Counted from the stretch's first letter, positions 1 to 12,291 are shown. The stretch is 64,000 nt of DNA from Pseudoxanthomonas sp. JBR18 (GCF_028198165.1 NZ_CP116339.1:4223001-4287000); one strand, 5' to 3'. The notes: generated from the sequence alone by a model not told the origin. Made by a program: numbers and translations.

Positions 1-321
1 GTGACCTCTGCCCACGCGCTTGCCATGCTGCACTGCAAAACACGCATCCCGGCCTCGAACCCGCCTTTGACCGTTGTCCCAGGCCTCGCCAAAAGCGCAT
101 GAAATGCCTTTTTTCAAGACACTTCACGCATTGTCCGGCGGACCCCGCGCGTCTCGTCGACTCGCTTCGGCAACGCGCACGCGCCGCCACGCCTGCATAC
201 GTATTCATGCGTCTTCGAACCCATCCTCTGGCGACGTCATCGGGATCGCGTGGAATAGTGGCGCCCGTTTTCGACCGCCAGGCAGTGGCCTGGCGGGGCA
301 CCGCATTTCTCGGGGAAGGCA
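1..321. other. Gene-free upstream region of the alpha-glucosidase
   Basis: No convincing gene is seen. Its one clear signal is the palindromic operator-like site at 191-210, listed separately. A purine-rich ribosome binding site (GGGGAAGG) sits just before the start codon at 322. Confidence 0.5.
191..210. promoter_or_regulatory. LacI-family-type operator upstream of the GH13 gene
   Basis: The site contains TGCATACGTATTCA, a 14-bp imperfect palindrome centred on CG, as is usual for LacI-family operators. Nineteen bases of it recur in reverse complement at 2092-2110, upstream of the TonB receptor. This implies one regulator controls both genes, probably in response to a maltose-type sugar. The regulator itself is not in the window. 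The match is seen directly; the family and ligand are inferred. Confidence 0.65.
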
Positions 322-1929
322 ATGAACAACTGGTGGCGTGGCGCGGTGATCTACCAGATCTATCCGCGCAGCTTCATGGACACCAATGGGGATGGCATCG
401 GCGACTTGCCGGGCATCGTCGAGCGGCTGGACTACGTGGCCAGCCTGGGCGTGGACGCAATCTGGATCTCGCCGTTCTTCAAGTCGCCGATGGCCGACTT
501 CGGCTACGACATCGCCGACTACCGCGATGTGGACCCGATGTTCGGCACCCTGGCCGACTTCGACGCGCTGCTGGCCAAGGCCCATCGGCTGGGCATCAAG
601 GTGATGATCGACCAGGTGCTCAGCCATTGCTCGGACCAGCATGCGTGGTTCCAGGAGAGCCGGCAGAGCCACGACAACCCCAAGGCCGACTGGTACGTCT
701 GGGCTGATCCGCAGGAAGACGGCACGCCGCCCAACAACTGGATGTCGATCTTCGGCGGCGTGGCCTGGCGCTGGGAGCCGCGCCGCGAGCAGTACTACCT
801 GCACAACTTCCTGGGCCTGCAGCCGGACCTGAACTTCCACAACCCCGATGTCCAGCAGGCCACGCTGGACAACGTGCAGTTCTGGCTGGACCGCGGTGTG
901 GATGGCCTGCGCCTGGATGCGATCAACTTCTGCTTCCACGACCAGCAGCTGCGCGACAACCCGCCCAAGCCCAAGGCCGAGCGCGTCGGGCGCGGTTTCA
1001 GCCCGGACAACCCCTACGCCTACCAGTACCACTGGTACAACAACACCCGCCCCGAGAACCTGCCGTTCCTGGAGCGGCTGCGCGCGCTGATGGACCGCTA
1101 TCCGGACGTGGCCGCGCTGGGCGAGATCTCCTCGGAAGACTCGCTGGCCACCACCGCCGAATACACCGGCCACACCCGCCTGCACATGGGCTACAGCTTC
1201 GAGCTGCTGGTCGAGGACTACAGCGCGGCCTACATCCGCGAGACGGTCTCGCGGCTGGAGGCGGCCATGGACGAAGGCTGGCCGTGCTGGGCCATCTCCA
1301 ACCACGACGTGCCGCGCGCGGTGACCCGCTGGGGCGGCGCTGGCGATGCGGCCTTCGCCGCACAGCTGGTGGCGCTGGTGTGCTCGCTGCGTGGCTCGGT
1401 CTGCGTCTACCAGGGCGAGGAGTTGGGCCTGAGCGAGGCCGAGGTCCCCTACGAGCTGCTGCAGGACCCGTACGGCAAGGCGTTCTGGCCCAACTTCAAG
1501 GGCCGCGACGGCTGCCGCACGCCGATGCCGTGGCAGGCGCTGCCCGGCGGCGGCTTCAGCGCCGGCGTGCCGTGGCTGCCGGTGCCGGCCGAACACGTGC
1601 AGCGCAGCGTGGCGACCCAGGAGGCCGATCCTGACTCGGTGCTGCAACAGGTGCGCCGCTTCCTGGCTTGGCGGCGGCGCCATCCGGCGCTGGTGCGCGG
1701 CGATATCCGCTTCCTGGACACGCCAGAGCCGGTGCTGGCCTTCGTGCGCGAAGGCGAAGGCCAGGCGTTGCTGGTGGTGTTCAACCTGTCGACCGCGCCG
1801 GTGCAGTGGCCATTGCCGAAAGGCATGAAGACCACCACGGTCGACGATCACGGCCTGCGCGCGGCGACGCTCGAGGCCGGCACGCTGTCGCTGCCCGGCC
1901 GCGGCAGCTGGTTCGCGACCCTGGCCTGA
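322..1929 (+). CDS. GH13 alpha-glucosidase / alpha-glucosyltransferase (XgtA-like)
   Basis: This 535-residue enzyme hydrolyses or transfers alpha-1,4-linked glucose from maltose-type sugars. The (beta/alpha)8 GH13 motifs are present: the N-terminal YQIYPRSF, the nucleophile D199 in GLRLDA, the acid/base E268 in LGEIS, and the stabilising D329 in SNHD. Length and catalytic positions closely resemble Xanthomonas XgtA (GH13_23). No signal peptide is seen, so it is likely cytoplasmic, acting on sugars imported through the receptor encoded next. The start at 322 is supported by GGGGAAGG a few bases upstream. Trehalulose synthase or oligo-1,6-glucosidase are the nearest alternatives within GH13. 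Confidence 0.92.
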   Translation: MNNWWRGAVIYQIYPRSFMDTNGDGIGDLPGIVERLDYVASLGVDAIWISPFFKSPMADFGYDIADYRDVDPMFGTLADFDALLAKAHRLGIKVMIDQVLSHCSDQHAWFQESRQSHDNPKADWYVWADPQEDGTPPNNWMSIFGGVAWRWEPRREQYYLHNFLGLQPDLNFHNPDVQQATLDNVQFWLDRGVDGLRLDAINFCFHDQQLRDNPPKPKAERVGRGFSPDNPYAYQYHWYNNTRPENLPFLERLRALMDRYPDVAALGEISSEDSLATTAEYTGHTRLHMGYSFELLVEDYSAAYIRETVSRLEAAMDEGWPCWAISNHDVPRAVTRWGGAGDAAFAAQLVALVCSLRGSVCVYQGEELGLSEAEVPYELLQDPYGKAFWPNFKGRDGCRTPMPWQALPGGGFSAGVPWLPVPAEHVQRSVATQEADPDSVLQQVRRFLAWRRRHPALVRGDIRFLDTPEPVLAFVREGEGQALLVVFNLSTAPVQWPLPKGMKTTTVDDHGLRAATLEAGTLSLPGRGSWFATLA

Positions 1930-2090
1930 GCGGCGGGCGCCGCATGGCCATGCGCAAAGCACCTGCCGCGATGCAACAAAAGGCCGACCGTGGGCATGTG
2001 GAAGCGTTTTTCATGCGTGCGCACCGCGCCTGCCAAGCGCAGGTCGGTGCCACAGCGACATCGCTGCGCGCACCGAATTTCATCGCATTG

Positions 2091-2110
2091 CCATGAATAC
2101 GTATGCAGGC
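2091..2110. promoter_or_regulatory. LacI-family-type operator upstream of the TonB receptor
   Basis: CATGAATACGTATGCAGGC at 2092-2110 is the exact reverse complement of 191-209. It lies about 140 bp before the receptor start, as expected of a shared operator. The regulator is inferred. Confidence 0.65.
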
Positions 2111-2248
2111 CGATGCATCCGCGCGGGCCGGCACTACCATGGCCGCCCATTCGAATAGGCCTTGTTTTAACGCCTTTGCGAAACGCCGGCGATGTGGGGA
2201 TGCCGGCCCACACCTTGAACGCTGCACCGACATTGACTGGAGGGGAAA

Positions 2249-5023
2249 ATGTTGACTCCCAAGCGCAACCTGCTGTGCGTGGCCCTGGCGTCCGCGATCA
2301 CGTTGACCAATACGCATGCCAACGCGCAGACCACGCCGACCGATACCACGGCCGATCCTGCTGGCACCCAGACCGCCCAGGCCACCGATCTTGAGCGGAT
2401 CACGGTGACCGGCATCCGCCGCAGCATCGAAGGCGCGATCTCGGTCAAGCGTGAATCGACCTCGATCGTCGAGGCGATCTCGGCCGAGGACATCGGCAAG
2501 CTGCCCGACGTGAGCATCGCCGAATCGCTGGCGCGCCTGCCCGGCCTGGCCGCGCAGCGCGTGGCCGGACGCGCGCAGGTGATCAGCGTCCGCGGCCTGT
2601 CGCCCGACTTCTCCACCACCCTGCTGAACGGGCGCGAGGTGGTCAGCACCGGCGACAACCGCAGCGTGGAGTTCGACCAGTACCCATCGGAACTGGTCAA
2701 CGGCGTGACCGTGTACAAGACGCCCGATGCCGGCCTGGTCGGCCAGGGCCTGTCGGGCACCGTGGACATGCAGACCGTGCGCCCGCTGAGCTTCGGCGAG
2801 CGCGTGATCGCCATCGGCGGCCGCTACCAGCGCAACTCGCTGGGCAAGGCCGCCAACGTCGATGCCTATGGCAACCGCTTCAGCGTCAGCTACATCGACC
2901 AGTTCTTCGACAAGACCCTGGGCGTGTCCATCGGCTATGCGCATACCGACATGCCCATCCAGGAAAACCAGGTGGGTCTGTACGAGCCATGGAGCACCCA
3001 GAACACCGACAGCGGATCGCGTCCTGGCGTGGCGCCGGGCACCTATTTCTCCGATGGCATCAAGGCGCTGCGCCGCACCGGCAACTCAAAGCGCGACGGC
3101 GTGATGGCCACCGTGCAGTACCGGCCTTCCAACAACTGGACCAGCACGCTCGATGCCTTCCATACCGAAGCCGAGCAGATCGACACGGCCAACCAGTTCG
3201 AGCTGAACCTCAGCAACTACAACGGCGGCTACACGCCGGGCCTGCTGATCACCAATCCGCAGGTCAACGCGGACAACACCTTCACCGGCGGTACCGCCAG
3301 CGGCGTGTATCCGCTGGTGCGCGGCATGTACAACAAGCGCAAGGACAAGATCGACGCGTTCGGATGGAACAACGAGTTCAACGCCGGTGCGGTGAGGATC
3401 AACACCGACCTCAACTACTCCAAGGCCACGCGCAAGGAACTCAACCTGGAGAACAACCTCCAGCTGACCCCCATGCCGCAGCTGGACACCGTCGGCCTGG
3501 CCTTCCGTGGGAACGACTTCTCGCAGATCTCGCCAAGCCTGGATTACTCCAATCCCGACGCCCTGTTCCTGACCAACACGATCTATGGCTCCGGCTACGG
3601 CAAGGCGCCGCAGGTGGAAGACAGGCTGAAGGGCGCGCGCCTGCAGGCCAGCTTCCCCATGCCGCAGTCGCTCAGCTGGTTCTCCGACCTGGACGTGGGC
3701 GTCAACTACGCCGACCGCGAAAAGCAGAAGCACCAGCCAGAGGGCAACATCACCCTGGGCGCGCAGGGCGACAGCACCGTCGCCTCGGACCTGCAGTATT
3801 CCCCGGTGAACCTGGGCTTTGCCGGCATCGGCTACATCCCGGCCTGGAACGTGCCTGGCGCGGTGGCGCGCTACATGGTGTTCGAACCGAACGAGGACGC
3901 GTCCTACCTGGTCTCCAAGGCCTGGACGGTCGATGAAAAGATCACGACCGCCTGGGCGCGCGCCAATATCGACACCCAATGGGGCGAGGTCGGCGTGCGC
4001 GGCAACGTTGGCGTGCAGATGCAGCACACCGACCAGTCCTCGAGCGCCAACTACTGGGATGCCTCGCAGCCTGCCGGCAGCGAGGTGCGCCCAATCGAGG
4101 AAGGCAAGACCTACAACGACTGGCTGCCTAGCCTCAACCTGGCGTTCCAGTTTGCGCACGAGCAGACCCTGCGCTTCGCCCTGGCCAAGCAGGTGGCCCG
4201 TCCGCGCGTGGACCAGATGCGCGCCTCGCTGGAATTCGGCGTGGACACCTCCACCGGCAAGCCCGGCGCCAGCGGCGGCAATCCGCTGCTCGATCCCTGG
4301 CGCGCCAACGCGGTCGACCTTTCGTATGAGAAGTACTTCGGCGAAAAGGCCTACGTGGCCGCCGCGGTCTTCTACAAGGACCTGAAGTCCTACATCTACA
4401 CCCAGACCCGCGACGACTACGATTTCAGCGCGCTGGTGGCCGGCTACGTGCCGCCGCCGGGCATGACCGTGCCGGTACAGACCACGGGTACCTTCAGCGC
4501 GCCGTTCAACGGCAAGGGTGGCACGCTGCGGGGCCTGGAGTTGACCGCCTCGCTGCCGCTGGACATGGTGTTTGCGCCACTGGAAGGCTTCGGCATCCAG
4601 GCCAGCGCGACCTTCAACGACAGCGACGTCAAGATCATGGATCCGGAAAGCGCCTCCAGCGTGGGCAGCGATGCCATCGACCTGCCCGGCCTGTCCAAGC
4701 GCGTCTACAACTTCACCGCCTACTACGAGCACAGTGGATTCGAGGCGCGGGTGAGCCAGCGCAGGCGCTCGGACTTCATCGGCGAGATCGGCAACTTCAA
4801 CGGCAACCGCACCCTGCGCTACGTGGTCGGCGAGAACATCACCGACGCGCAGATCAGCTATACCTTTGGCGACGGCAGCAACCTGAAGGGCCTGAGCCTG
4901 CTGCTCCAGGGGAGCAACCTGACCAACGCGCCCTACCGGACCTATGCCGAAACCAAGGACCGCCCGCTGGAATACATCGAGTGGGGCCGCACGGTCGTGC
5001 TGGGCGTCAACTACAAGTTCTGA
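2249..5023 (+). CDS. TonB-dependent outer-membrane receptor, probably for maltose-type sugars
   Basis: This 924-residue protein is an outer-membrane active transporter. The N-terminus is a signal peptide (residues ~1-26, ending near ANA). A plug domain follows, with the typical ITVTGIRRS start, EDIGKLPDVSIAESL and a VSVRG-like ISVRGLS segment. A long beta-barrel ends in an aromatic C-terminus (YKF), as needed for barrel insertion. It matches the large Xanthomonas/Caulobacter receptor group. The adjacent alpha-glucosidase and shared operator suggest a maltose or alpha-glucan substrate, which is inference. The start is fixed by GGAGGGG four bases upstream. A hairpin at 5048-5067 ends the unit. 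Confidence 0.9.
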   Translation: MLTPKRNLLCVALASAITLTNTHANAQTTPTDTTADPAGTQTAQATDLERITVTGIRRSIEGAISVKRESTSIVEAISAEDIGKLPDVSIAESLARLPGLAAQRVAGRAQVISVRGLSPDFSTTLLNGREVVSTGDNRSVEFDQYPSELVNGVTVYKTPDAGLVGQGLSGTVDMQTVRPLSFGERVIAIGGRYQRNSLGKAANVDAYGNRFSVSYIDQFFDKTLGVSIGYAHTDMPIQENQVGLYEPWSTQNTDSGSRPGVAPGTYFSDGIKALRRTGNSKRDGVMATVQYRPSNNWTSTLDAFHTEAEQIDTANQFELNLSNYNGGYTPGLLITNPQVNADNTFTGGTASGVYPLVRGMYNKRKDKIDAFGWNNEFNAGAVRINTDLNYSKATRKELNLENNLQLTPMPQLDTVGLAFRGNDFSQISPSLDYSNPDALFLTNTIYGSGYGKAPQVEDRLKGARLQASFPMPQSLSWFSDLDVGVNYADREKQKHQPEGNITLGAQGDSTVASDLQYSPVNLGFAGIGYIPAWNVPGAVARYMVFEPNEDASYLVSKAWTVDEKITTAWARANIDTQWGEVGVRGNVGVQMQHTDQSSSANYWDASQPAGSEVRPIEEGKTYNDWLPSLNLAFQFAHEQTLRFALAKQVARPRVDQMRASLEFGVDTSTGKPGASGGNPLLDPWRANAVDLSYEKYFGEKAYVAAAVFYKDLKSYIYTQTRDDYDFSALVAGYVPPPGMTVPVQTTGTFSAPFNGKGGTLRGLELTASLPLDMVFAPLEGFGIQASATFNDSDVKIMDPESASSVGSDAIDLPGLSKRVYNFTAYYEHSGFEARVSQRRRSDFIGEIGNFNGNRTLRYVVGENITDAQISYTFGDGSNLKGLSLLLQGSNLTNAPYRTYAETKDRPLEYIEWGRTVVLGVNYKF

Positions 5024-5047
5024 CCACAGCGGGATCGGTCGATACAG

Positions 5048-5067
5048 GGCGCCCCGCGAGGGGCGCT
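5048..5067. terminator. Hairpin terminator between receptor and SnoaL-like gene
   Basis: A GC-rich stem GCGCCCC / GGGGCGC with loop GCGA is followed by TTCTGTT on the plus strand. It lies between convergent genes and could serve the receptor transcript. Confidence 0.55.
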
Positions 5068-5071
5068 TCTG

Positions 5072-5479
5072 TTAGGGCGATGACGGGACCTGGGACAGCT
5101 GTGCCTGGATGGCCGCGCGGTCGATCAGCGACCACACCTGTGCGATACGCCCCGCCTCGACGCGGTAGAAGACGTGTTCGCAGAACCGCACCCGGCGCCC
5201 GTTGACCGGCAGTCCGAACAGTTCGCCCATCGGGGTGCAATCGAACACCAGCCGCGCGGCGATGATCGGCGCGGTGCAGGCGAGCTGGTCGATGGAAAAT
5301 CGCAGGTCCGGAATCGACCGGACGTCGTCTTCCAGCATCCGTCGGTAGCCCTCCAGCCCAAATGCCCGCCCGTTGTGGCTGACCGACTCTGCGACGAATT
5401 CGCCCAACGCGTCCCAATCCCGCCGATTCAGGCAATCCAGGTAGGCGCGGTAGAAGCGATCCATGTCCTGTGCGTGCAT
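5072..5479 (-). CDS. SnoaL-like / NTF2-fold ester cyclase family protein
   Basis: This 135-residue protein looks like a SnoaL-type cone-shaped alpha+beta barrel. It begins with a helix (MDRFYRAYLDCLNRRDW) and continues with G-LEGYRRMLEDDVRSIPDLRF and a VRFCEHVFYRVEAGRIAQVWSL-like ending, typical of polyketide-cyclase-like or ester-cyclase proteins. The specific substrate cannot be told. The start at 5479 is chosen because GGAG lies six bases upstream on the minus strand and the family similarity begins there. It converges with the TonB receptor and lies downstream of the exporter gene on the same strand, about 70 bp away. Confidence 0.7.
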   Translation of the reverse strand: MHAQDMDRFYRAYLDCLNRRDWDALGEFVAESVSHNGRAFGLEGYRRMLEDDVRSIPDLRFSIDQLACTAPIIAARLVFDCTPMGELFGLPVNGRRVRFCEHVFYRVEAGRIAQVWSLIDRAAIQAQLSQVPSSP

Positions 5480-5550
5480 GCGTACTCCATGGTCGTTTGT
5501 GGAAGCGCAGTGCAGCAGGCCTGGCCTGTGCACGAAGTCAACGCGCAAGT

Positions 5551-6801
5551 TCAGGCGCCGTCGGCCGGCTCCAGGCGCGGTGTCATCGCGCCCTGACGCG
5601 GCAGGCGCCGGCCCGCGCGGCGATCGGCGCGCCAGCACAACCAGCCGGCGACGAAGAACGTCGTCGCCCCCAACGCCAGGTGCATCGGATCATGCGCGAC
5701 CAGCGGCGACAGCACGCCGGCCACCAAGGCGTTGGTGGTGAGCTGGACGAAGGCCTGCAGCGAGGACGCCAGCCCGCGCTGGCGCGGATACAGGTCTAGG
5801 ACGGCCAGGGCCAGGATCGGGAACACCAGGCCCATGCCGGTGCCGGCCACGAAGATCGGCAACACCGCCCACGGCACCTCGAAGGTGGGCGATATCGACG
5901 CGTAGGCGATGCTCGCCAAGCTGGCCACCGCGCAGCAGATGAAGCCCACGCGCACCTGCGCGGCGGGCTTCAACCTGCCGGCCATGCGCCCGGACAGCCA
6001 CGAGCCCAGCGTCATCCCGCCGATGGTGGGGATGAACAGCCACGCAAAGTCCTGCTCGGTCTTGCCCAGCAACTCCATGACGACCACGGGCGCCGAAGCG
6101 ATGTACAGCCAGATCCCGGCGAAGGTCAGCGCGCCCGAGGCGGCCAGGCGCTGGAAGCGGCGGTCCAGGCCGATGGCCTTGTAGCCCCGCCACAGGCCAC
6201 CGGGCGAGAGCGGCGTGCGCGCGGCCGGCGGATGCGTCTCCGGCAGCCAGACCGCCGTGGCCAAGATCAGCAGCGCAGCGAAAACGACCAGGAACCAGAA
6301 GATCACCGGCCAGCCCGCGCCGCTGCCCAGGATCCAGCCCCCGATGATCGGCGCGATGGCCGGGGCGATGCCGAAGATCATCGACACCTGGCTCATCAGC
6401 TTCTGCGCCAGGTGACCCTCGTAGAGGTCGCGGATCACCGCCCGCCCCACGATCATGCCGGCTCCGGCCGAAAAGCCCTGCAGGGCACGGAACGCCAACA
6501 AGGTGCCCAGGTCGCGCGAGAGCGCGCAGCCGGCCGAGGCCAGTACGAACACCACCAGTCCGCCCAGGATCACCCGCTTGCGGCCGAAGGCATCGGACAG
6601 CGCGCCATGGGCCAGGCTCATGACTGCGTAGGCCAGCAGGTACACGCTGACGGTCTGCTGCACCGCGACCTGTTCCACGCCCAGGCGCTGGGCCAGCTGC
6701 GGGAAGGCCGGGAAGATGGTGTCGATCGAGAACGGCCCGAACATCGCCAGTCCGGCCAGCAGCAGGGCGAGACGACGGGTCGAGGTGGCGGGCAACGGCA
6801 T
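5551..6801 (-). CDS. Bcr/CflA-type MFS drug-resistance transporter
   Basis: This 416-residue inner-membrane exporter of the major facilitator superfamily (DHA1) has about twelve hydrophobic segments. The N-terminus contains the PFSIDTIFPAFPQLAQRL segment characteristic of the Bcr/CflA family. The cytoplasmic loop signature GALSDAFGRKRVILGG and the motif-C-like stretch PAIAPIIGGWIL are also present. It probably exports small drugs by proton antiport. The open frame extends far upstream, but the conserved protein starts at MPLPATSTRR (6801), preceded by AGGA. The gene runs away from gcvP, so the intervening region carries promoters for both. Confidence 0.85.
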   Translation of the reverse strand: MPLPATSTRRLALLLAGLAMFGPFSIDTIFPAFPQLAQRLGVEQVAVQQTVSVYLLAYAVMSLAHGALSDAFGRKRVILGGLVVFVLASAGCALSRDLGTLLAFRALQGFSAGAGMIVGRAVIRDLYEGHLAQKLMSQVSMIFGIAPAIAPIIGGWILGSGAGWPVIFWFLVVFAALLILATAVWLPETHPPAARTPLSPGGLWRGYKAIGLDRRFQRLAASGALTFAGIWLYIASAPVVVMELLGKTEQDFAWLFIPTIGGMTLGSWLSGRMAGRLKPAAQVRVGFICCAVASLASIAYASISPTFEVPWAVLPIFVAGTGMGLVFPILALAVLDLYPRQRGLASSLQAFVQLTTNALVAGVLSPLVAHDPMHLALGATTFFVAGWLCWRADRRAGRRLPRQGAMTPRLEPADGA

Positions 6802-7020
6802 GGAATGGGGTCCTGGCAGGCGCCATCTGCGCGGATGGCACGCACGGGCGACACGACGAGGGCGCCGCGCAGCCCCGGGGGGCACACGGCGATGACAAGG
6901 AAGGAAGGGCGCCATGATAGGCGCTGGGCCCGGTCCCGTTAACCGCCCGGGCCGGACAGGCCGTCCCGGGATCGCGACACCCGGCGTCCGGCCCGGGCGT
7001 ACGCAGCCCTGCCCGGCCCG

Positions 7021-7026
7021 TATAAT
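7021..7026 (+). promoter_or_regulatory. Probable -10 element of the gcvP riboswitch transcript
   Basis: TATAAT lies 16 bases before the first stem of the tandem riboswitch. No good -35 hexamer is visible 16-18 bases upstream (region 6997-7004 is CG-rich). The position fits a transcript that begins just before the riboswitch. Confidence 0.5.
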
Positions 7027-7041
7027 CGGCGGGGCAACACA

Positions 7042-7243
7042 GGTGGGAGAAGCGGCGCAGGCCCGTCCAGGACCGGCTCCGCTGCCGAAGGCGCAACGCC
7101 CGTAATCGCTCAGGCCCGATACCACCGCAGGCAGCACACACTCTGGAGAGACCGGTCGGCCCGTGACAGGGCTCGGCACCGGCGCCGAAGGGGCACGAAG
7201 CGCAATCCAGCGCGCTTTTAAACTCTCAGGCAAAAGGACAGAG
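7042..7243 (+). ncRNA. Tandem glycine riboswitch controlling gcvP
   Basis: Two glycine aptamers are visible. Aptamer 1 (7042-7126) is closed by GGTGG/CCACC and carries GGGAGA, GCCGAAGG and CGCTCAGGC. Aptamer 2 (7141-7243) is closed by CTCTG/CAGAG and carries GGAGAGACC, GCCGAAGGGGC, ACTCTCAGGC and AAAAGGACAGAGG, which is near consensus. They are joined by a 14-nt linker. Aptamer 1 is the more divergent, with CCCGATA in place of the usual CAAAAGGA. Such RNAs switch on glycine cleavage genes when glycine is abundant. The gcvP start lies about 100 nt downstream. Confidence 0.9.
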
Positions 7244-7345
7244 GGGCGCGAGGAAGACGCCGCCACTCCGCCGATCCGCATCTGGATCGCAGGAGGGCCG
7301 CGGCTTCCGAACCTTTCGCGTGCCCCACCCTGACGGATGCCTGCC

Positions 7346-10213
<2,868 letters not shown>

Positions 10214-10235
10214 TCACGCCCAGGTCCGCTGACGC

Positions 10236-10265
10236 GACAAGGCCCCGCTCCGGCGGGGCCTTGTC
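10236..10265. terminator. Hairpin terminator between gcvP and the GGDEF gene
   Basis: A perfect 13-bp stem (GACAAGGCCCCGC) with loop TCCG separates two convergent genes. It can act in both directions. There is no long T-run. Confidence 0.75.
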
Positions 10266-10275
10266 GTTGAAGCCA

Positions 10276-11853
10276 TCAGGTCCCGAAGGCGACCTGCCGG
10301 TCGAGCACGGCCGGTGCGGGATGGATCCGGTTACGCCCCTCGGCCTTGGCCTTGTACAGCGCCTGATCGGCGGCCTGGAACAGCGACAGGGTCGTGTCGC
10401 CTTCGTCCAGCCAGTCGTGTTGCCGGATCGCGATGCCGATGCTCACCGAGACATGGCCCAAGGGCGAGGCCGGATGTGCGATCCGCAGTCCGGACACCGC
10501 GCCTAGCAGGCGCCTGGCCATGGCCTCGGTGTCGGCTTGACTCGCGGCCGGCATGACCGCCGCGAACTCCTCGCCGCCGTAGCGCGCCACCAGTTCGTCG
10601 GCGCGCTGCAGGCAGCCTTTCAGCGCCGCGGCCACGCGAACCAGGCACTGATCGCCGCGCACATGTCCCTGGCTGTCGTTGAACTGCTTGAAATGGTCCA
10701 CGTCGATCATCAACAGCGAACAGGTCACGCCGCTGGCGAGGATCTCGCGGACGCGGGCATCCAGCGCGCCGCGATTGGCGATGCCGGTCAGCGGGTCGAT
10801 CCCCAGTTGCAACTGCAGCTGGCGGTTGTCCAGATCGACCTGCTCACGCAGGTCCTGGTGCCGGGTCTGGACGAAGGCCACCCGCAGGCCATACAGGATG
10901 GCGGCCAGCATGACCGCCGCGGCGCCGCCTGCGAAGTGCAGCCGTGACAGGCTCAGGCCCAGCATCAGCACGCCCAGTGAGATCGCCACTGGCGCGAAGG
11001 CGGCGATCACCCGACCGGTGCGCACCGAGGGCCGATAACGCCGCAGCCAGCGCGGCGGCGGCAGGCCGGCCAGGATCGCGACGGCCACAAACGCCGGCTC
11101 GATCAAGATCGCGCTCCACCCTGTCGGCCCGGCAACGCTCAACCGGTTGTAGACCGCCGCGTCGATGGCGTTGAACCACAGAAAGGCCGCGGCGACCCAA
11201 TACAGATAGCGCCGGTTGATGCTGCGCGCGCCAAGCAGGCGCAGCGTGGCCAGCAGCGCCAGCGAAAAATCGATCACGTCGGCATGCCAGATCGCAAAGC
11301 GGGTGGCATCCAGCCCCGCAGGGACCGCGCCGCGCACCACCGTGACGATCAGCAGCGCCAGCAGCACGCCCAGCAACAGAGAGGTCCCGGCGTCGAGGAT
11401 GCGCACCGCGCGCGGCTCGCCATGGGAGAATGCGCCGGCGATCAAGTACATGCACGGCAAGGTGTACAGCGCCGAGGCGACCTCGGCGGCGATGGAAAGC
11501 GAGGCGACACGCGCCGGCCAGAGCGTCCCCAACAGCAGCACGCTTCCCCAGACCACCTGCATCGTGACCGCCAGGGCAAGCAGGCCCCAGAGCGCGCGCA
11601 GGGTGCCGATGGTCAGCGCCCGCTGCCGCCACAGGGCGGCCAGTGCCGCGCTCATGACGCCCAACCGCAGCAGTTGTTCGGCCACCTCCGGCCGCAGGCC
11701 TTCGCCGGTTGCGACCAGCACGTGCAGCGCCATCAGCCCCAGCGCAATGCTGGCATAGCGTAGTTTCAGCCGCACGCGGCGTCCACGCCCGACGTGCCTG
11801 GGGATCCCAGGTTGGCGCCCGCCACTCACTTGCGCTGGCGGCACGCGATTCAT
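10276..11853 (-). CDS. Membrane-bound diguanylate cyclase (GGDEF)
   Basis: This protein of up to 525 residues has about eight predicted membrane segments in residues ~30-325. A short coiled linker and a C-terminal GGDEF domain follow, with DPLTGIANR, IDVDHFKQFND and the active-site RYGGEEF. It would make cyclic di-GMP at the inner membrane in response to an unknown signal. The product-inhibition site normally reads RxxD; here the equivalent residues are R-A-D-E, so feedback control may be weakened. The start is uncertain: the open frame begins at 11853 and an internal start near the first membrane segment is possible. It converges on gcvP. Confidence 0.88.
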   Translation of the reverse strand: MNRVPPAQVSGGRQPGIPRHVGRGRRVRLKLRYASIALGLMALHVLVATGEGLRPEVAEQLLRLGVMSAALAALWRQRALTIGTLRALWGLLALAVTMQVVWGSVLLLGTLWPARVASLSIAAEVASALYTLPCMYLIAGAFSHGEPRAVRILDAGTSLLLGVLLALLIVTVVRGAVPAGLDATRFAIWHADVIDFSLALLATLRLLGARSINRRYLYWVAAAFLWFNAIDAAVYNRLSVAGPTGWSAILIEPAFVAVAILAGLPPPRWLRRYRPSVRTGRVIAAFAPVAISLGVLMLGLSLSRLHFAGGAAAVMLAAILYGLRVAFVQTRHQDLREQVDLDNRQLQLQLGIDPLTGIANRGALDARVREILASGVTCSLLMIDVDHFKQFNDSQGHVRGDQCLVRVAAALKGCLQRADELVARYGGEEFAAVMPAASQADTEAMARRLLGAVSGLRIAHPASPLGHVSVSIGIAIRQHDWLDEGDTTLSLFQAADQALYKAKAEGRNRIHPAPAVLDRQVAFGT

Positions 11854-12291
11854 ATCGCTTCGACGGCCGAGGCGAGGGTACCGGCCGGTTCATGGCGATC
11901 AACCGCCACGAGCCCCCAGCGCTGCGGGCGCCGGGCGACCCGGCTCTCGCTGGCATGCGTACGCAGCCCGCCCATGGCCGGTAGCGCCATGGCCGCCAGG
12001 ACCTGCCGCCGAGGCGGGGAGTGCGCGTCGGCCTCCGCACCAGGCCTCGCGCTCAATCCCCACTGCATCGCCAGCATTGCCATGGCGGCCACGCGCGATC
12101 CCCATGCGGCATGGCACCGCATCCCAGCCACACGGGCGCTGTCATGCCACGATGGCCCATCGTCGTGTGATGCCTGCGTCCTTGCCTGCTGCTGTGCCTC
12201 CTGCCTGCGTGGCGTGCTGTGCATGACGGCTCCGCGAGGCGCCGCTCCGCGGCCCCCAATTTGCGCAATCCGAAGCAAGTTCCGCGCCAGC

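Noticed and set aside
205..1962. Long open frame antisense to the alpha-glucosidase
   Set aside because: It mirrors codon positions of a clearly conserved enzyme and has no domain features. High GC creates long antisense frames.
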